Part shown: piece after piece, positions 1 to 8,303 of the stretch
How positions within the stretch are numbered: position 1 is the first letter of the stretch
Layout: every line of letters begins with the position of its first letter
Program-made: the position numbers and the translations under genes
The notes under the pieces: generated by a model
Seen by the model: only the letters and a program-made list of their open reading frames with translations
Told to the model about the DNA's origin: nothing
Database searches by the model: none
Assembly: GCA_002448555.1 (NCBI GenBank)
Contig: DJYV01000117.1
Coordinates: forward strand, 1-18,632
Direction of reading: 5' to 3'
Length of the DNA stretch: 18,632 nucleotides
DNA from: Flavobacteriales bacterium UBA6969
GTDB taxonomy: Bacteria > Bacteroidota > Bacteroidia > Flavobacteriales_D > Sanyastnellaceae

Positions 1-1065
1 CATGCGGAAGCGCTCACCGCCGTCCTGGCGGGTGTTGATGCGGAAAGTGTAGCGTTCGAAGCGCCCCTTTTCACCGCCGATGATGCCGTCTTGGGTGAAG
101 TAGCTTCCGCCCACAGCAGTTGACGAAGTTTTCGTGCCCTTTGTGAAGCTGAACGAATGGTTCATCATGGGCGCTCGCTGGAAGATTTCATCCTGCCAAT
201 CGAATCCTTCACCTAATGCTGCTGGGTTGCTGAGTGCCTCAAGCGGCGCAAGTCCCGCAGCGGAACGGCTTTCGTTCATGAGAATGGCATACTCATCTGC
301 ATTCAAGAGGGCCATGTACTTCCATGGTTCCTGGATGCCGTAGTAGCTCTCGTAGGTAATTTGAGGCTTCTGCCCTTTGCTACCCGTTTTGGTTGTAATC
401 AAGACCACACCGTTTCCTCCACGGGCACCGTAGATGGCCGCAGAAGCCGCATCCTTGAGGATGGAGATGGACTCGATGTCAGCAGGGTTCAAGTAGTCAA
501 TGCCACCGCTTGGGATGCCATCGATGACGTACAACGGCTCAGCGTTGTTCAACGAGCCTGTGCCGCGGATGCGGATGGATTGGGTGGATCCAGGCTGTCC
601 TGAATTCTGTGTCACCTGTACCCCGGCAGCTCGGCCTTGAAGGGCCTGCTCGGTCCGGAGCACGGGCAAAGACGTGATTTCTTTGGTATCGATGGTGCCG
701 ACCGCTCCGGAAATCTTACTTCGCTTTTGATTGCCGTAACCAACGACGATGACCTCCTCCAATCCGGCGATGTCCGCATCCAATTGAACGTTCGCGGATT
801 GGCCGGCAGTTACTGCCACCTCCTTGCTCCTGTACCCAATAAACGAGAAGAGGAGTGTGACCTCATCACCTGAAACGGGCAGCGTGAATTTTCCATCGAT
901 GTCAGAGAAGGTCGTGTTCTGCGTCCCTTTCTCGACCACCGTGACCCCGGGCAACCCGAGGCCATCTTCAGCGGCGGTCACCGTCCCGGAGACCATCCTT
1001 CCCTGAGAGAAGGAGGTCGCCAGGATGGCACCGATGAATACAAATGCTAAAAGCAGTTTTTTCAT
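1..1065 (-). CDS. SusC/RagA-like TonB-linked outer membrane transporter, N-terminal part (runs off left edge)
   Basis: This is the outer-membrane, TonB-dependent importer of oligosaccharides in a polysaccharide utilisation locus; it normally works with a SusD lipoprotein lid. 355 codons are visible and the frame is open to base 1. Translation from the ATG at 1065 gives a signal peptide (residues 1-21), a carboxypeptidase-regulatory-like domain (about 25-98, with VSGTV and FIGYRS), the typical EEVIVVGYG segment (103-111), and a plug domain (about 115-230) with RIRGTGSLN, PLYVIDG and ILKDAASAAIYGARG, all hallmarks of SusC. The start of the barrel follows. A full family member is about 1,000 residues, so roughly two thirds lies outside; a susD gene would be expected further left. 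It is the third gene after the GH3 and module-protein genes, 52 bp behind the latter. No frameshift is seen. Family assignment is very secure; the substrate is inferred only from neighbours. Confidence 0.95.
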   Translation of the reverse strand, partial: MKKLLLAFVFIGAILATSFSQGRMVSGTVTAAEDGLGLPGVTVVEKGTQNTTFSDIDGKFTLPVSGDEVTLLFSFIGYRSKEVAVTAGQSANVQLDADIAGLEEVIVVGYGNQKRSKISGAVGTIDTKEITSLPVLRTEQALQGRAAGVQVTQNSGQPGSTQSIRIRGTGSLNNAEPLYVIDGIPSGGIDYLNPADIESISILKDAASAAIYGARGGNGVVLITTKTGSKGQKPQITYESYYGIQEPWKYMALLNADEYAILMNESRSAAGLAPLEALSNPAALGEGFDWQDEIFQRAPMMNHSFSFTKGTKTSSTAVGGSYFTQDGIIGGEKGRFERYTFRINTRQDGGERFRM

Positions 1066-1077
1066 CAGAATTCAGTT

Positions 1078-1097
1078 CGTTCCAGCGTTGCTGGACG
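1078..1097. other. Intercistronic stem-loop before the SusC gene
   Basis: TCCAGC (1081-1086) and GCTGGA (1090-1095) form a perfect 6-bp stem with a 3-base loop, extended by two G-C pairs past a one-base bulge. It sits in the 52-bp gap between the module-protein stop codon and the SusC start. No U-tract follows on the minus strand, so it does not look like an intrinsic terminator. It could be an mRNA processing or stability element that sets different transporter and binder levels; that is inference. Confidence 0.4.
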
Positions 1098-1117
1098 TTG
1101 TAGTTGGTGTCCTTTAA

Positions 1118-2860
1118 TTATTGGACTTTGATCAGTTTCTCTGTCGCAACGACTCCATTCATGTTCAACTGAACGAAGTACACACCTGCCGCTTCTGAAC
1201 TCATATCGAGCGTCCAGACTGGGGTGTTCGCAGGCAACAGCACGCGCTCGACCAAGGCCCCGTTGAAGGACACAATGCTCACTTCGCAAGGAGCGTTGTT
1301 GGCGCCTTGCATGCGCAACTCAACGAAGTCGTTGGTAATCGAAGGGACGAGTTTGAAGTCCATGCCTCCCAATTCCATTACGTTGTCTGGCGTGCAAACA
1401 TCACACGAGTTGAAGCAGTATGCGATGGTTTCAACGGACGCTTCTTCGTCGATGAACAAGTAGCGGTTCGTGAACACCGAATCGGCCGTCGTGACTGTGC
1501 ACTCGCCGTGAACGATGGGATCGAAAACTTCCTCAACACCACTGTTTACAAACTTGTACTCGTGGCCGCCGGGCAACAAATCCAAGGTGACTTCGTAGAT
1601 GCCGTCACCATCGTCATCAGCCAATGCCGTCGCTGTGTTGTCCCATCCGTTGATGGAACCGCCGAATATGGTCACTCCAGTCACCACCAATTGCTCGCTC
1701 ATGTCAACCTTAAAGGTGACCGGTACCGGGCTGATCATTTCACAAGAACCGTCTGTGCTGCACTGGCCGAAACATGTGCTGACCACCGTGTTGCCCGTTA
1801 CTTCAGGCAAGAAACGGTCGTTGAAGTTGTCTGGGTCGGCGCAAGGCAAACCAGTAATATTTTCTTTGCACGACCAGTCACCACACACACCGTTGGTGAA
1901 GGTGTAGTAGCTGCTGAATCCTGCCTCAACTTCAACTGTGATGGAGTAAATGCCGTCACCGTCGTCGTCGGTCATCTGGTTGTCGCCAGGGTTTCCGAAA
2001 TTGCCGCCTCCAGCTAGGTAAACGCCTGTAGGGTCGACATCTTCCATTTCCATGTTGAGGTTGAAAGTCACGGTGAACAAGCTGTCGTTTCCGCCGCCAC
2101 CGCCATTCGAACCCTCGCAAGCCGAGCACGAGTTGTAGCACACGACGTCCAAGGTCATTGGCTCTGTTCCGGTGTTCAGAGCACGGTTGGTGTAGCCGTC
2201 AATGGTGCTGGTGCACGGATCTCCTTCAGTGAATTCTTCTTGGTTGCCCCATCCGTCCAAGGTGAACTTGTACTCGTAAGACGTCTCGTCATCAAGTTCG
2301 ATGGCAAGCTCGTAGACGCCGTCCGCGTCATCGTCGGTCATCTCAGCACATGTGCCGCACCAGCCGTTGAAACTGCCGTTCAGGTTGACCGAACCGTAGC
2401 TACCCGTGTAATCAGACATGTCCACGCGGAAGGTCACCGCCGACGCCGGTGGGGGCGCTTGACAAGAGCCGTCTTCTGAGCATTGACCAAAGCAGGTACT
2501 AATGGTCATATCGCCGTTGATTTCAGGCAGGATGCGGTCATTCCAATTGGCTGGATCCGAACAAGGGAGGCCCTCCAGGTTCTCTTTGCAGCTCCAGTCA
2601 GGGCAGTTGCCATTGAGGAAAATGTAGTTCCCGCCCGAATCATCATTGCTAATGACAACATCGACACTGTAGATTCCGTCCCCGTCTGGGTCGGTCATTT
2701 CATGCTCTGTAGCACTGCCGATGACACCGCCGCCGAGGAAGACACCTCCTTCGGACACGGTTTCGTTCTCCATGTTGAGATTAAAAGTCACAACGGATGT
2801 TTGCGCACACGAAGTGGCGGCAACAAGCATTGCAATCATGCTTACGTAAACGTTTTTCAT
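1118..2860 (-). CDS. T9SS-secreted four-module (A-B-A-B) probable glycan-binding protein
   Basis: A 580-residue secreted protein with no catalytic motif that I recognise. After a signal peptide (1-19; the ATSC segment could also be read as a weak lipobox) come modules A1 (about 23-133), B1 (141-248), a Gly/Ser/Asn linker (249-259), A2 (262-373) and B2 (379-489). A modules start VTFNLNME and end STCFGQCS-DGSC; B modules start VTF-VDMS and carry EYKF and a C-x-SC-x2-C end. Each module has an acidic (D)DxDxDG(I/V)Y-type loop (near 57-64, 176-183, 298-305, 415-422), resembling Ca-binding loops. B modules recall the beta-sandwich starch/glycogen-binding (CBM48/AMPK-like) fold found in marine Bacteroidota glycan loci. 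Residues 500-580 form a degenerate type A T9SS sorting domain ending EKLIKVQ, so the protein should reach the cell surface or medium. Its place between the GH3 and SusC genes suggests a surface glycan-binding role in place of a SusE/F lipoprotein; this is inference. Confidence 0.8.
   Translation of the reverse strand: MKNVYVSMIAMLVAATSCAQTSVVTFNLNMENETVSEGGVFLGGGVIGSATEHEMTDPDGDGIYSVDVVISNDDSGGNYIFLNGNCPDWSCKENLEGLPCSDPANWNDRILPEINGDMTISTCFGQCSEDGSCQAPPPASAVTFRVDMSDYTGSYGSVNLNGSFNGWCGTCAEMTDDDADGVYELAIELDDETSYEYKFTLDGWGNQEEFTEGDPCTSTIDGYTNRALNTGTEPMTLDVVCYNSCSACEGSNGGGGGNDSLFTVTFNLNMEMEDVDPTGVYLAGGGNFGNPGDNQMTDDDGDGIYSITVEVEAGFSSYYTFTNGVCGDWSCKENITGLPCADPDNFNDRFLPEVTGNTVVSTCFGQCSTDGSCEMISPVPVTFKVDMSEQLVVTGVTIFGGSINGWDNTATALADDDGDGIYEVTLDLLPGGHEYKFVNSGVEEVFDPIVHGECTVTTADSVFTNRYLFIDEEASVETIAYCFNSCDVCTPDNVMELGGMDFKLVPSITNDFVELRMQGANNAPCEVSIVSFNGALVERVLLPANTPVWTLDMSSEAAGVYFVQLNMNGVVATEKLIKVQ
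1394..2794 (-). repeat. Coding tandem repeat, modules A1-B1-A2-B2
   Basis: The coding sequence contains two long repeat units, each an A plus a B module. A1 is coded by about 2462-2794, B1 by 2117-2440, A2 by 1742-2077 and B2 by 1394-1726. A1 and A2 share near-identical peptide blocks (DWSCKEN, GLPC, STCFGQCS), which indicates duplication of an A-B pair. B2 has lost the Cys pair found after FNGW in B1. Boundaries are by eye from the protein. Confidence 0.75.
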
Positions 2861-2882
2861 TGTAAGAGTTTATGGTTTGGGT

Positions 2883-5168
2883 TCATTGTATTCGGAAGGT
2901 GGCTGATTCATTAGCAATTTTCAAGGTAAAGGCACCGGGCTCAACACGGCTAACGAGGTCCGTGTGTACGAAGGACAGGGCGCTTACCGGCAAATTGATG
3001 CCGTGACTGATCGTCTCACCGGGCCCAATAAACACGCGATCGAAATCACGCAGCCGCTGAACACTCGGTGTTATGGACGCCACATGGTCTTGTGCGTACA
3101 CCAGCACCAATTCATTGACCGTACGATCCCCGGTGTTCGTGATCTCGACGGTACCGCGAATGGAATCGCCCACGCTGAACGTGGAATCAACGAGCGAAAA
3201 ATTGCTGTATTCAACGCTTGAGTAGCTCAAGCCGTGTCCAAAAGGGTATTGCGGATTGTAGCCACCCGAGGAAGAACTCGGATTGCCGCGTTCAGCGAAT
3301 TTGTAATCGTAGGTCAAGTGCGATGAGGGATGGCGCGGCCACGTAAAGGGCAAACGGCCGCTCGGATTGTATGATCCGTCGAGCACTTGCGCGATGGCTT
3401 GTCCTCCATAATCACCGGGCAAGTAGGCCATGACCACGGCATCCATCAGCGGTTCGACGTCTGCGAATGTCCGGGGGCGGCCTTCAAGGAACACCCCGAT
3501 GATGGGCACTTTTAACGCATGCACAGCACGAACTAATTCCTTCTGGTTGCTAAACAAACTCAAGTCCTCGTCGTTGCCAACGAATTCAGTGTAGGGCATC
3601 TCGCCCAAGGCCAACACCACACAAGCGGGTCGTGTCGATCGAATCGCCTGAGTGACCTTGTCAATGTCATCCGATCCAAAATCCATGGTCAGTGGGGTGT
3701 CAGCAATTCGATCTGAACCAAAATGCTCTGCCATGGCTTCCGCCAGATGCGGCCGTCCCGGCGTGTTAAATCGAGTATCTGTCCCTTGCCACGTACCGGT
3801 CCACCCGCCGTTCAAAGCGTTCAGGCTATGGGCTGTCGGCCCCGTTACGAACACGGTGCCTGTCCCACCGATGGGCAATATGGGCCGGTCTGGGTAAACT
3901 GCATGCCGACCTTCATTTTTAAGGACCGTGATGGATTCCAATGCCGCACGCGCTGCTGGTCCTTCGAATTGTGATTTGTCCGGGTAGGTAGCCAGGGCAG
4001 GCGGCATACCAGCCGTTTCAAACAACCCCAATTCCCATTTCATATTGAGGATTCGCCGAACCGAAAGATCGATGCGCTCCAAACTGACCGTGCCCTCTCG
4101 CACCAACTCAACCAAGGCTTCGCTGAATTCAAAATCATATGGAACCATGCTCATGTCAATCCCCGCTTCGATGCCCATGCGCGTAGCCTCTTTGTTGTCT
4201 TCGGCCACCATGTGCCGATTGTAGAGATAGCGAATGTCTTCCCAGTCGGATACCACCACGCCTTCGAACCCCAACTCATCGCGCAACACGTCTGTCAGCA
4301 GGTGCCGGTTGGCGTGCACCGGGATGCCGTTGATTTCACCACTGTTCACCATGACGGACATGGCTCCTGCATCGATAGCAGCTTGGAACGAGGGAAGGAA
4401 ATATTCGCGCAACTCGCGTTCTGGAATCCAAGCGGGGGTGCGGTCTTTTCCGGACAACGAGAAGCCGTAACCAACGAAATGCTTCAATGTGGCGGCGAAC
4501 GGTACGTCCCCATTCTGGTACCCCTCAACCATGGCTACGCCGAGGCGAGAAGCAAGCAGCGGATCTTCTCCGAAGGTTTCCCAAAAACGCGGCCAGCGGG
4601 GATCACGGCCCAGGTCGAGTACAGGCGAAAAATTCCACGGAATGCCACAAGCAGCAACCTGCTCAGCGGTGGCCGCAGCGTTTTTTCGAACGAGCGATTC
4701 ATTCCACGTGGCGGCCAAGCCGATTTGCTGTGGGCCAAGCACCGCCTCAGACGTATACGTTGGACCGTGTATGGCATCAACTCCGTACAAAACGGGAATA
4801 CCCGATGCTTTGCGCGCCGCATGCTCTTGAATCCCCGTGATGAACTCGTGCCATTTCTCCGGCGAATGGGAATGATTCCCACAGTTGAGGATGCTTCCCA
4901 CCTGATAATCCACGAGGGCCTGCATTGCACGCGACGAATCGAGGTGCTGAGGCTCGATTATTGTTTTGTTTTCTTTTTGCAGGATGGTACCCAATGTGAG
5001 TTGGGTCATCTCCCCCACCTTGGCCTCCAAACTCATCGTTGCAATGAGGGAGTCAACGAACGCTTGTTTTTTCGTGACTTCTCCTTTGGGCCCGTCGCTG
5101 CATGCACCGAGGCTCAGCAGGAATACGCCAACAGCAATGACTGTGGTCAATTTGGAAAGAATGTTCAT
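2883..5168 (-). CDS. GH3 beta-glucosidase / exo-beta-glucanase, lipoprotein
   Basis: A 761-residue glycoside hydrolase family 3 enzyme that removes terminal beta-linked glucose from oligosaccharides. The N-terminus has a lipoprotein signal with lipobox LGAC (Cys23), so it is membrane anchored, facing periplasm or surface. The TIM-barrel domain (about 35-385) shows the LKH motif (228-230), and GVVVSDWED places the nucleophile at Asp308. The alpha/beta sandwich domain (about 410-610) contains GEMPYTE (522-528), close to the acid/base region of barley ExoI-type glucan exohydrolases; Glu523 or Glu528 is the likely acid/base. PFGHGLSY (642-649) and a fibronectin III-like domain (about 670-755) complete the usual BglX-type layout at normal length. 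It appears to be the first gene of the minus-strand operon, 22 bp before the module protein. Beta-glucosidase or exo-1,3/1,4-glucanase fits best; other GH3 activities (e.g. xylosidase) are less likely but cannot be excluded. Confidence 0.93.
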   Translation of the reverse strand: MNILSKLTTVIAVGVFLLSLGACSDGPKGEVTKKQAFVDSLIATMSLEAKVGEMTQLTLGTILQKENKTIIEPQHLDSSRAMQALVDYQVGSILNCGNHSHSPEKWHEFITGIQEHAARKASGIPVLYGVDAIHGPTYTSEAVLGPQQIGLAATWNESLVRKNAAATAEQVAACGIPWNFSPVLDLGRDPRWPRFWETFGEDPLLASRLGVAMVEGYQNGDVPFAATLKHFVGYGFSLSGKDRTPAWIPERELREYFLPSFQAAIDAGAMSVMVNSGEINGIPVHANRHLLTDVLRDELGFEGVVVSDWEDIRYLYNRHMVAEDNKEATRMGIEAGIDMSMVPYDFEFSEALVELVREGTVSLERIDLSVRRILNMKWELGLFETAGMPPALATYPDKSQFEGPAARAALESITVLKNEGRHAVYPDRPILPIGGTGTVFVTGPTAHSLNALNGGWTGTWQGTDTRFNTPGRPHLAEAMAEHFGSDRIADTPLTMDFGSDDIDKVTQAIRSTRPACVVLALGEMPYTEFVGNDEDLSLFSNQKELVRAVHALKVPIIGVFLEGRPRTFADVEPLMDAVVMAYLPGDYGGQAIAQVLDGSYNPSGRLPFTWPRHPSSHLTYDYKFAERGNPSSSSGGYNPQYPFGHGLSYSSVEYSNFSLVDSTFSVGDSIRGTVEITNTGDRTVNELVLVYAQDHVASITPSVQRLRDFDRVFIGPGETISHGINLPVSALSFVHTDLVSRVEPGAFTLKIANESATFRIQ

Positions 5169-5279
5169 GGGTACGGAGCGCGTTTTCTACAGTTAGATTA
5201 CGCCGGGATCATTGCACGGGCGACAGGTGTGCAAGTTACACGCATATTTTGATAGAGCCGGCAGATTCGGCAGCCTTTT

Positions 5280-5311
5280 TTTGCCCCTGCTGGCAGGGCG
5301 TTCTATCTTGT
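5280..5311 (+). promoter_or_regulatory. Possible promoter of the GH2 mannosidase gene
   Basis: TTTG at 5280-5283 is followed 20 bp later by TATCTTG (5304-5310), which resembles the Bacteroidota -33 TTTG / -7 TAnnTTTG promoter with one T missing in the -7 box. The start codon lies about 21 bases downstream. It sits in the 163-bp divergent gap between the GH3 and GH2 genes. The spacing is good but the -7 match is imperfect. No equally good element was seen for the minus-strand operon. Confidence 0.35.
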
Positions 5312-5331
5312 CGAATTGCACCACGATTCCC

Positions 5332-7863
5332 ATGCAAAACACACCCCCTATCGCCCCAATCATCGTTGGAGGATTTTGGTTCGTCGTTACCCTAGCCTTT
5401 ACCACGTTATCCGGCTGCGAAAGTCCTTCAACACCAGCATTTGTTGGTATTAAAAACTGGGAGCTCTACCTCCCAAAAACGCATGAATGGTTGCCCGTAA
5501 AAGTACCCGGAGACGCCGTGACCGACTTGCTCAAAAACAAACGCATACGAGACCCCTATTTTGGAACGTACGAGGATTCGCTTCAGTGGGTGGAACGGCA
5601 AAATTGGGTGTACCAAACACGCGTTTTGGTTTCAGATTATGCAACGGCGTCTGTGCTACGATTTGAAGGATTGGACACGTACGCGAGCATCGTTGTCAAT
5701 GACTCCCTGTTGCTGGAGACCGATAATGCCCACAGGGCATACGAGGTCGCTTTGCCGCCGTCCGAGGATGCCTGGAACATTGAGGTAACCCTCCATTCTC
5801 CAGTCGAACGCGGCCAGGCCATCTTGGATGCACAACCGCGCAACATTCCCGTCAGCAATGAAATGAAACCGATTGGTGAGCAAACGAGCAGCGTCACGCG
5901 CAAACCGTATTACCACTTCGGCTGGGATTGGGGACCACGGCTGGTTTCTGCGGGCATCTCTGGTCCGGTCACCATCGTGCCGGCCGCCCAACCGCAGGCC
6001 TCATCCAACCGGATTCAAACCGCAATTGCGGCGGATGGGACGGCCCGCATCACGTATGAGCCGGAGCATGATTGGCCAGCGGGATCGTGGGCCTTGACCC
6101 ACCCCGACGGGAATCAAGAACGCATCGGAACGGACCCGACTGGTGGCGCCCACACCATCGTGGCGCCCGAACTGTGGTGGCCAAACGGCATGGGCGACCA
6201 ACCGCTCTACCAATTGACGTGGACACCCGATTCGCCTTCGCTTCATTCGCTTCATTGGAACATCGGACTCCGGACCATCGAATGGGTGCGCAAGCCAGAC
6301 GCTTGGGGCCGTTCGTTCGCCTGCCATGTCAATGGGGTGCGGGTTCAAGCCCGGGGAGCAAATGTGATTCCTGCTGACTTCTTCACGGTGCGCGGCAGCG
6401 TAAACGAATTGTCCCGGCTTGAAAGTGCCGTCGATGCCAACATGAACATGGTGAGGGTCTGGGGCGGTGCCTCCTACCCTACTGAACAGTTTTACCACTT
6501 CTGCGATTCCGCCGGGCTGTTGGTGTGGCAGGACTTCATGTTCGCTTGCGCCATGGTGCCCAGCGATTCTGCCTACGTGGCCAACGTCACGGCTGAAGCA
6601 GAGCACCAAGTCAGGCGGCTTCGGCATCGGCCGTCGCTCGCCTTGTGGTGTGGCAACAACGAGTCGCAAAAGGCTTGGGAAAGCTGGGGGTGGCCGGATT
6701 TGTTTGACTTGCACGGAGCAGATTCGATTGCGACAGAGCAGGCCTATGCGGCTGTGTTCCACCACGCCCTCCCATCGGTCGTGGAGCGTGAATCCGATGC
6801 CTTTTATTGGCCGTCCTCCCCCTCTCGAGATTTACGAGCGGTGTATGCTTTGGGTTCCGGTGATGAGCACGCTTGGCGCGTCTGGTTCGATACGCTGGAT
6901 TTTGACTATTTCTCAGCACACGACGGACGGTTTGCAAGTGAGTATGGATTGCAGAGTTTACCCGATGCCTCAACACTTTCGAAGGTGGGCATTGGCGCCT
7001 TCGAAGACGAGGCGCTGCAATTCCGGCAGCGATCTAAAATGGAGTGGTTGCAGCCCGGGCTGGACGGTTGGGGCATGATGAGCATCTACGCACGGCGGTA
7101 TGCCTCGGACCCCGCAGCGAAAGACCCCCGACACACCCGGTTGGAACGGTGGATCTACCTGACCCAATTCACCCAAGCCCTCGGGCTGCGGGAAGCGCTC
7201 GAACGGCACCGCACGAGCGATGGACGTTATGCCGGCTCCTTGTACTGGCAACTGAGTGACGTCTGGCCCACTGTTTCGTGGTCGACGGTGGATTATTTCG
7301 GACGTTGGAAACTGGCGCATCATGCTGTCCGACAGGCCAATAAACCCCGTTGCATTCAACGGGCACACGAGAGCGCCGAAGAAACGTTGGTGGCCTTCAA
7401 TGACGCACCAGAGGCATTGGAATCCACTACCCTTCAAGTAGCCTTACTCAATATCGATGGTGACACGTTGCATGCCGAAAATTTCCCGGTTGATGTGGCC
7501 GCCTTTTCCCACTCTGTCATTGAAATGGGTCAAGCCTTCAACACGCCAAAAGGCATCCTGCGATGGACATGGAGGGATGGTGCGGGAACCATTCTCGACG
7601 AGGGAACGCACCTACACGCCAAGCCCGCCGAGGTAGACTGGCCCGACGCCACCATCGAAACCGCCTGGAAAGGGGATTCCTTGGTGTTGACTTCCGATAA
7701 CATCGCACTGGGAGTGCGCCTTCAATTGGAGGATGTGCAGTTCAGTGACAACGGGTTCATGCTCTTCCCGAACGAACCCAAAACCTTAAGGTTCCGCCCC
7801 ATCGGTCCTCAAAATGCGGCGCGCGACGAGCTGAGCGTAGAGCATTTTGCCGAGTATCAGTAG
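5332..7863 (+). CDS. GH2 beta-mannosidase, lipoprotein
   Basis: An exo-acting enzyme that removes terminal beta-mannose from manno- or glucomanno-oligosaccharides. The ATG at 5332 is chosen because it starts a clean lipoprotein signal (LSGC, Cys29); the same frame opens further upstream at 5212, but that extension has no signal-like features. The protein has 843 residues, normal for the family. The N-terminal sugar-binding domain has KVPGD and DPYFGTYED, then YHFGWDWGPRL (193-203), a beta-mannosidase signature. The barrel shows RVWGG (375-379), WCGNNE with acid/base Glu444, and ASEYG with nucleophile Glu537. YWQLSDVWP...DYFGRWK (638-660) closes the barrel, followed by Ig-like C-terminal domains. 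It is divergent from the GH3 operon, so co-regulation from the shared gap is likely. Its last 7 bases overlap the end of the opposing Gre-like gene. Mannosidase specificity is well supported by the motifs. Confidence 0.92.
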   Translation: MQNTPPIAPIIVGGFWFVVTLAFTTLSGCESPSTPAFVGIKNWELYLPKTHEWLPVKVPGDAVTDLLKNKRIRDPYFGTYEDSLQWVERQNWVYQTRVLVSDYATASVLRFEGLDTYASIVVNDSLLLETDNAHRAYEVALPPSEDAWNIEVTLHSPVERGQAILDAQPRNIPVSNEMKPIGEQTSSVTRKPYYHFGWDWGPRLVSAGISGPVTIVPAAQPQASSNRIQTAIAADGTARITYEPEHDWPAGSWALTHPDGNQERIGTDPTGGAHTIVAPELWWPNGMGDQPLYQLTWTPDSPSLHSLHWNIGLRTIEWVRKPDAWGRSFACHVNGVRVQARGANVIPADFFTVRGSVNELSRLESAVDANMNMVRVWGGASYPTEQFYHFCDSAGLLVWQDFMFACAMVPSDSAYVANVTAEAEHQVRRLRHRPSLALWCGNNESQKAWESWGWPDLFDLHGADSIATEQAYAAVFHHALPSVVERESDAFYWPSSPSRDLRAVYALGSGDEHAWRVWFDTLDFDYFSAHDGRFASEYGLQSLPDASTLSKVGIGAFEDEALQFRQRSKMEWLQPGLDGWGMMSIYARRYASDPAAKDPRHTRLERWIYLTQFTQALGLREALERHRTSDGRYAGSLYWQLSDVWPTVSWSTVDYFGRWKLAHHAVRQANKPRCIQRAHESAEETLVAFNDAPEALESTTLQVALLNIDGDTLHAENFPVDVAAFSHSVIEMGQAFNTPKGILRWTWRDGAGTILDEGTHLHAKPAEVDWPDATIETAWKGDSLVLTSDNIALGVRLQLEDVQFSDNGFMLFPNEPKTLRFRPIGPQNAARDELSVEHFAEYQ

Positions 7864-8303
7864 ACCTTCAGGATGGTGTGCCTCGCGCCGTTGATTTCGA
7901 AATCCTCTCCGGCCCGTTTGCCGAGCATGGCCTGAGCTGCGGGGGAAAGTGGCGAAAGGGCATAGACCGGTTTGGGGCCCTCCACGGGCAGTTTACCAAA
8001 TGAAATGGAGATGAAATAGATAATGCGCTCGGTTTCGACCGCGGCACCGCGCGCTGCAACTTCGCACGGCGCTTCAGTTAATTGCTGCATCTCCGATTGG
8101 TTTCTCAATGCCTTTTCCCGTTGTTGATTCAATTGCTGCAGTTCCTGATCCACCATGGCTCGGGCCGTTTCGTGCTTGTCCCCTGCCGAACTTTTGGTGT
8201 CCGCTTGCCTACTTTCCTGAAGCGCCGCCATGTCCCCTTGCAGGCGGTTCAACGCGTCCCGGACACCGGCGTCCATCAACTCGAGCCAAGCTTTCTTTTT
8301 CAT
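7857..8303 (-). CDS. Gre-like transcription elongation/cleavage factor
   Basis: A 148-residue cytoplasmic protein with the two-part layout of GreA/GreB, which enter the RNA polymerase secondary channel and stimulate cleavage of backtracked RNA. Residues 1-75 form a charged coiled coil whose tip reads SSAGDKHE, with Asp42 and Glu45 spaced like the catalytic Asp41/Glu44 of GreA. Residues about 95-148 form an FKBP-like domain (ISISFGKL, YALSPLSPAAQAMLGK, GEDFEINGARH) close to the Gre C-terminus. It is slightly shorter than GreA (about 158). From memory, relatives in Bacteroidota are often wrongly labelled '3-oxoacyl-ACP synthase'; nothing here supports that activity. The gene stands alone, convergent with the mannosidase (7-bp overlap) and divergent from the copper-protein pair (82-bp gap). 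It could instead act as a Gre antagonist like Gfh1 or DksA-type factors, but the acidic tip pair argues for cleavage. Confidence 0.8.
   Translation of the reverse strand: MKKKAWLELMDAGVRDALNRLQGDMAALQESRQADTKSSAGDKHETARAMVDQELQQLNQQREKALRNQSEMQQLTEAPCEVAARGAAVETERIIYFISISFGKLPVEGPKPVYALSPLSPAAQAMLGKRAGEDFEINGARHTILKVY

Noticed and set aside
1307..2017. 236-codon plus-strand open frame opposite the module protein
   Set aside because: Antisense shadow: its translation is low in hydrophobic pattern and lacks any motif, while the minus-strand frame shows clear repeats and a sorting domain.
4212..5252. 346-codon plus-strand open frame opposite the GH3 gene
   Set aside because: It is fully antisense to a well-supported GH3 gene, its translation has no recognisable domain or signal, and open antisense frames are common in coding DNA of this composition.
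5212..5331. Upstream extension of the GH2 reading frame to an earlier ATG
   Set aside because: The added 40 residues have no signal-peptide character, whereas the ATG at 5332 starts a proper lipoprotein signal just after a promoter-like element.
6001..6765. 254-codon minus-strand open frame inside the GH2 gene
   Set aside because: It is antisense to the catalytic barrel, where the plus-strand frame carries conserved mannosidase motifs; no family features on the minus strand.
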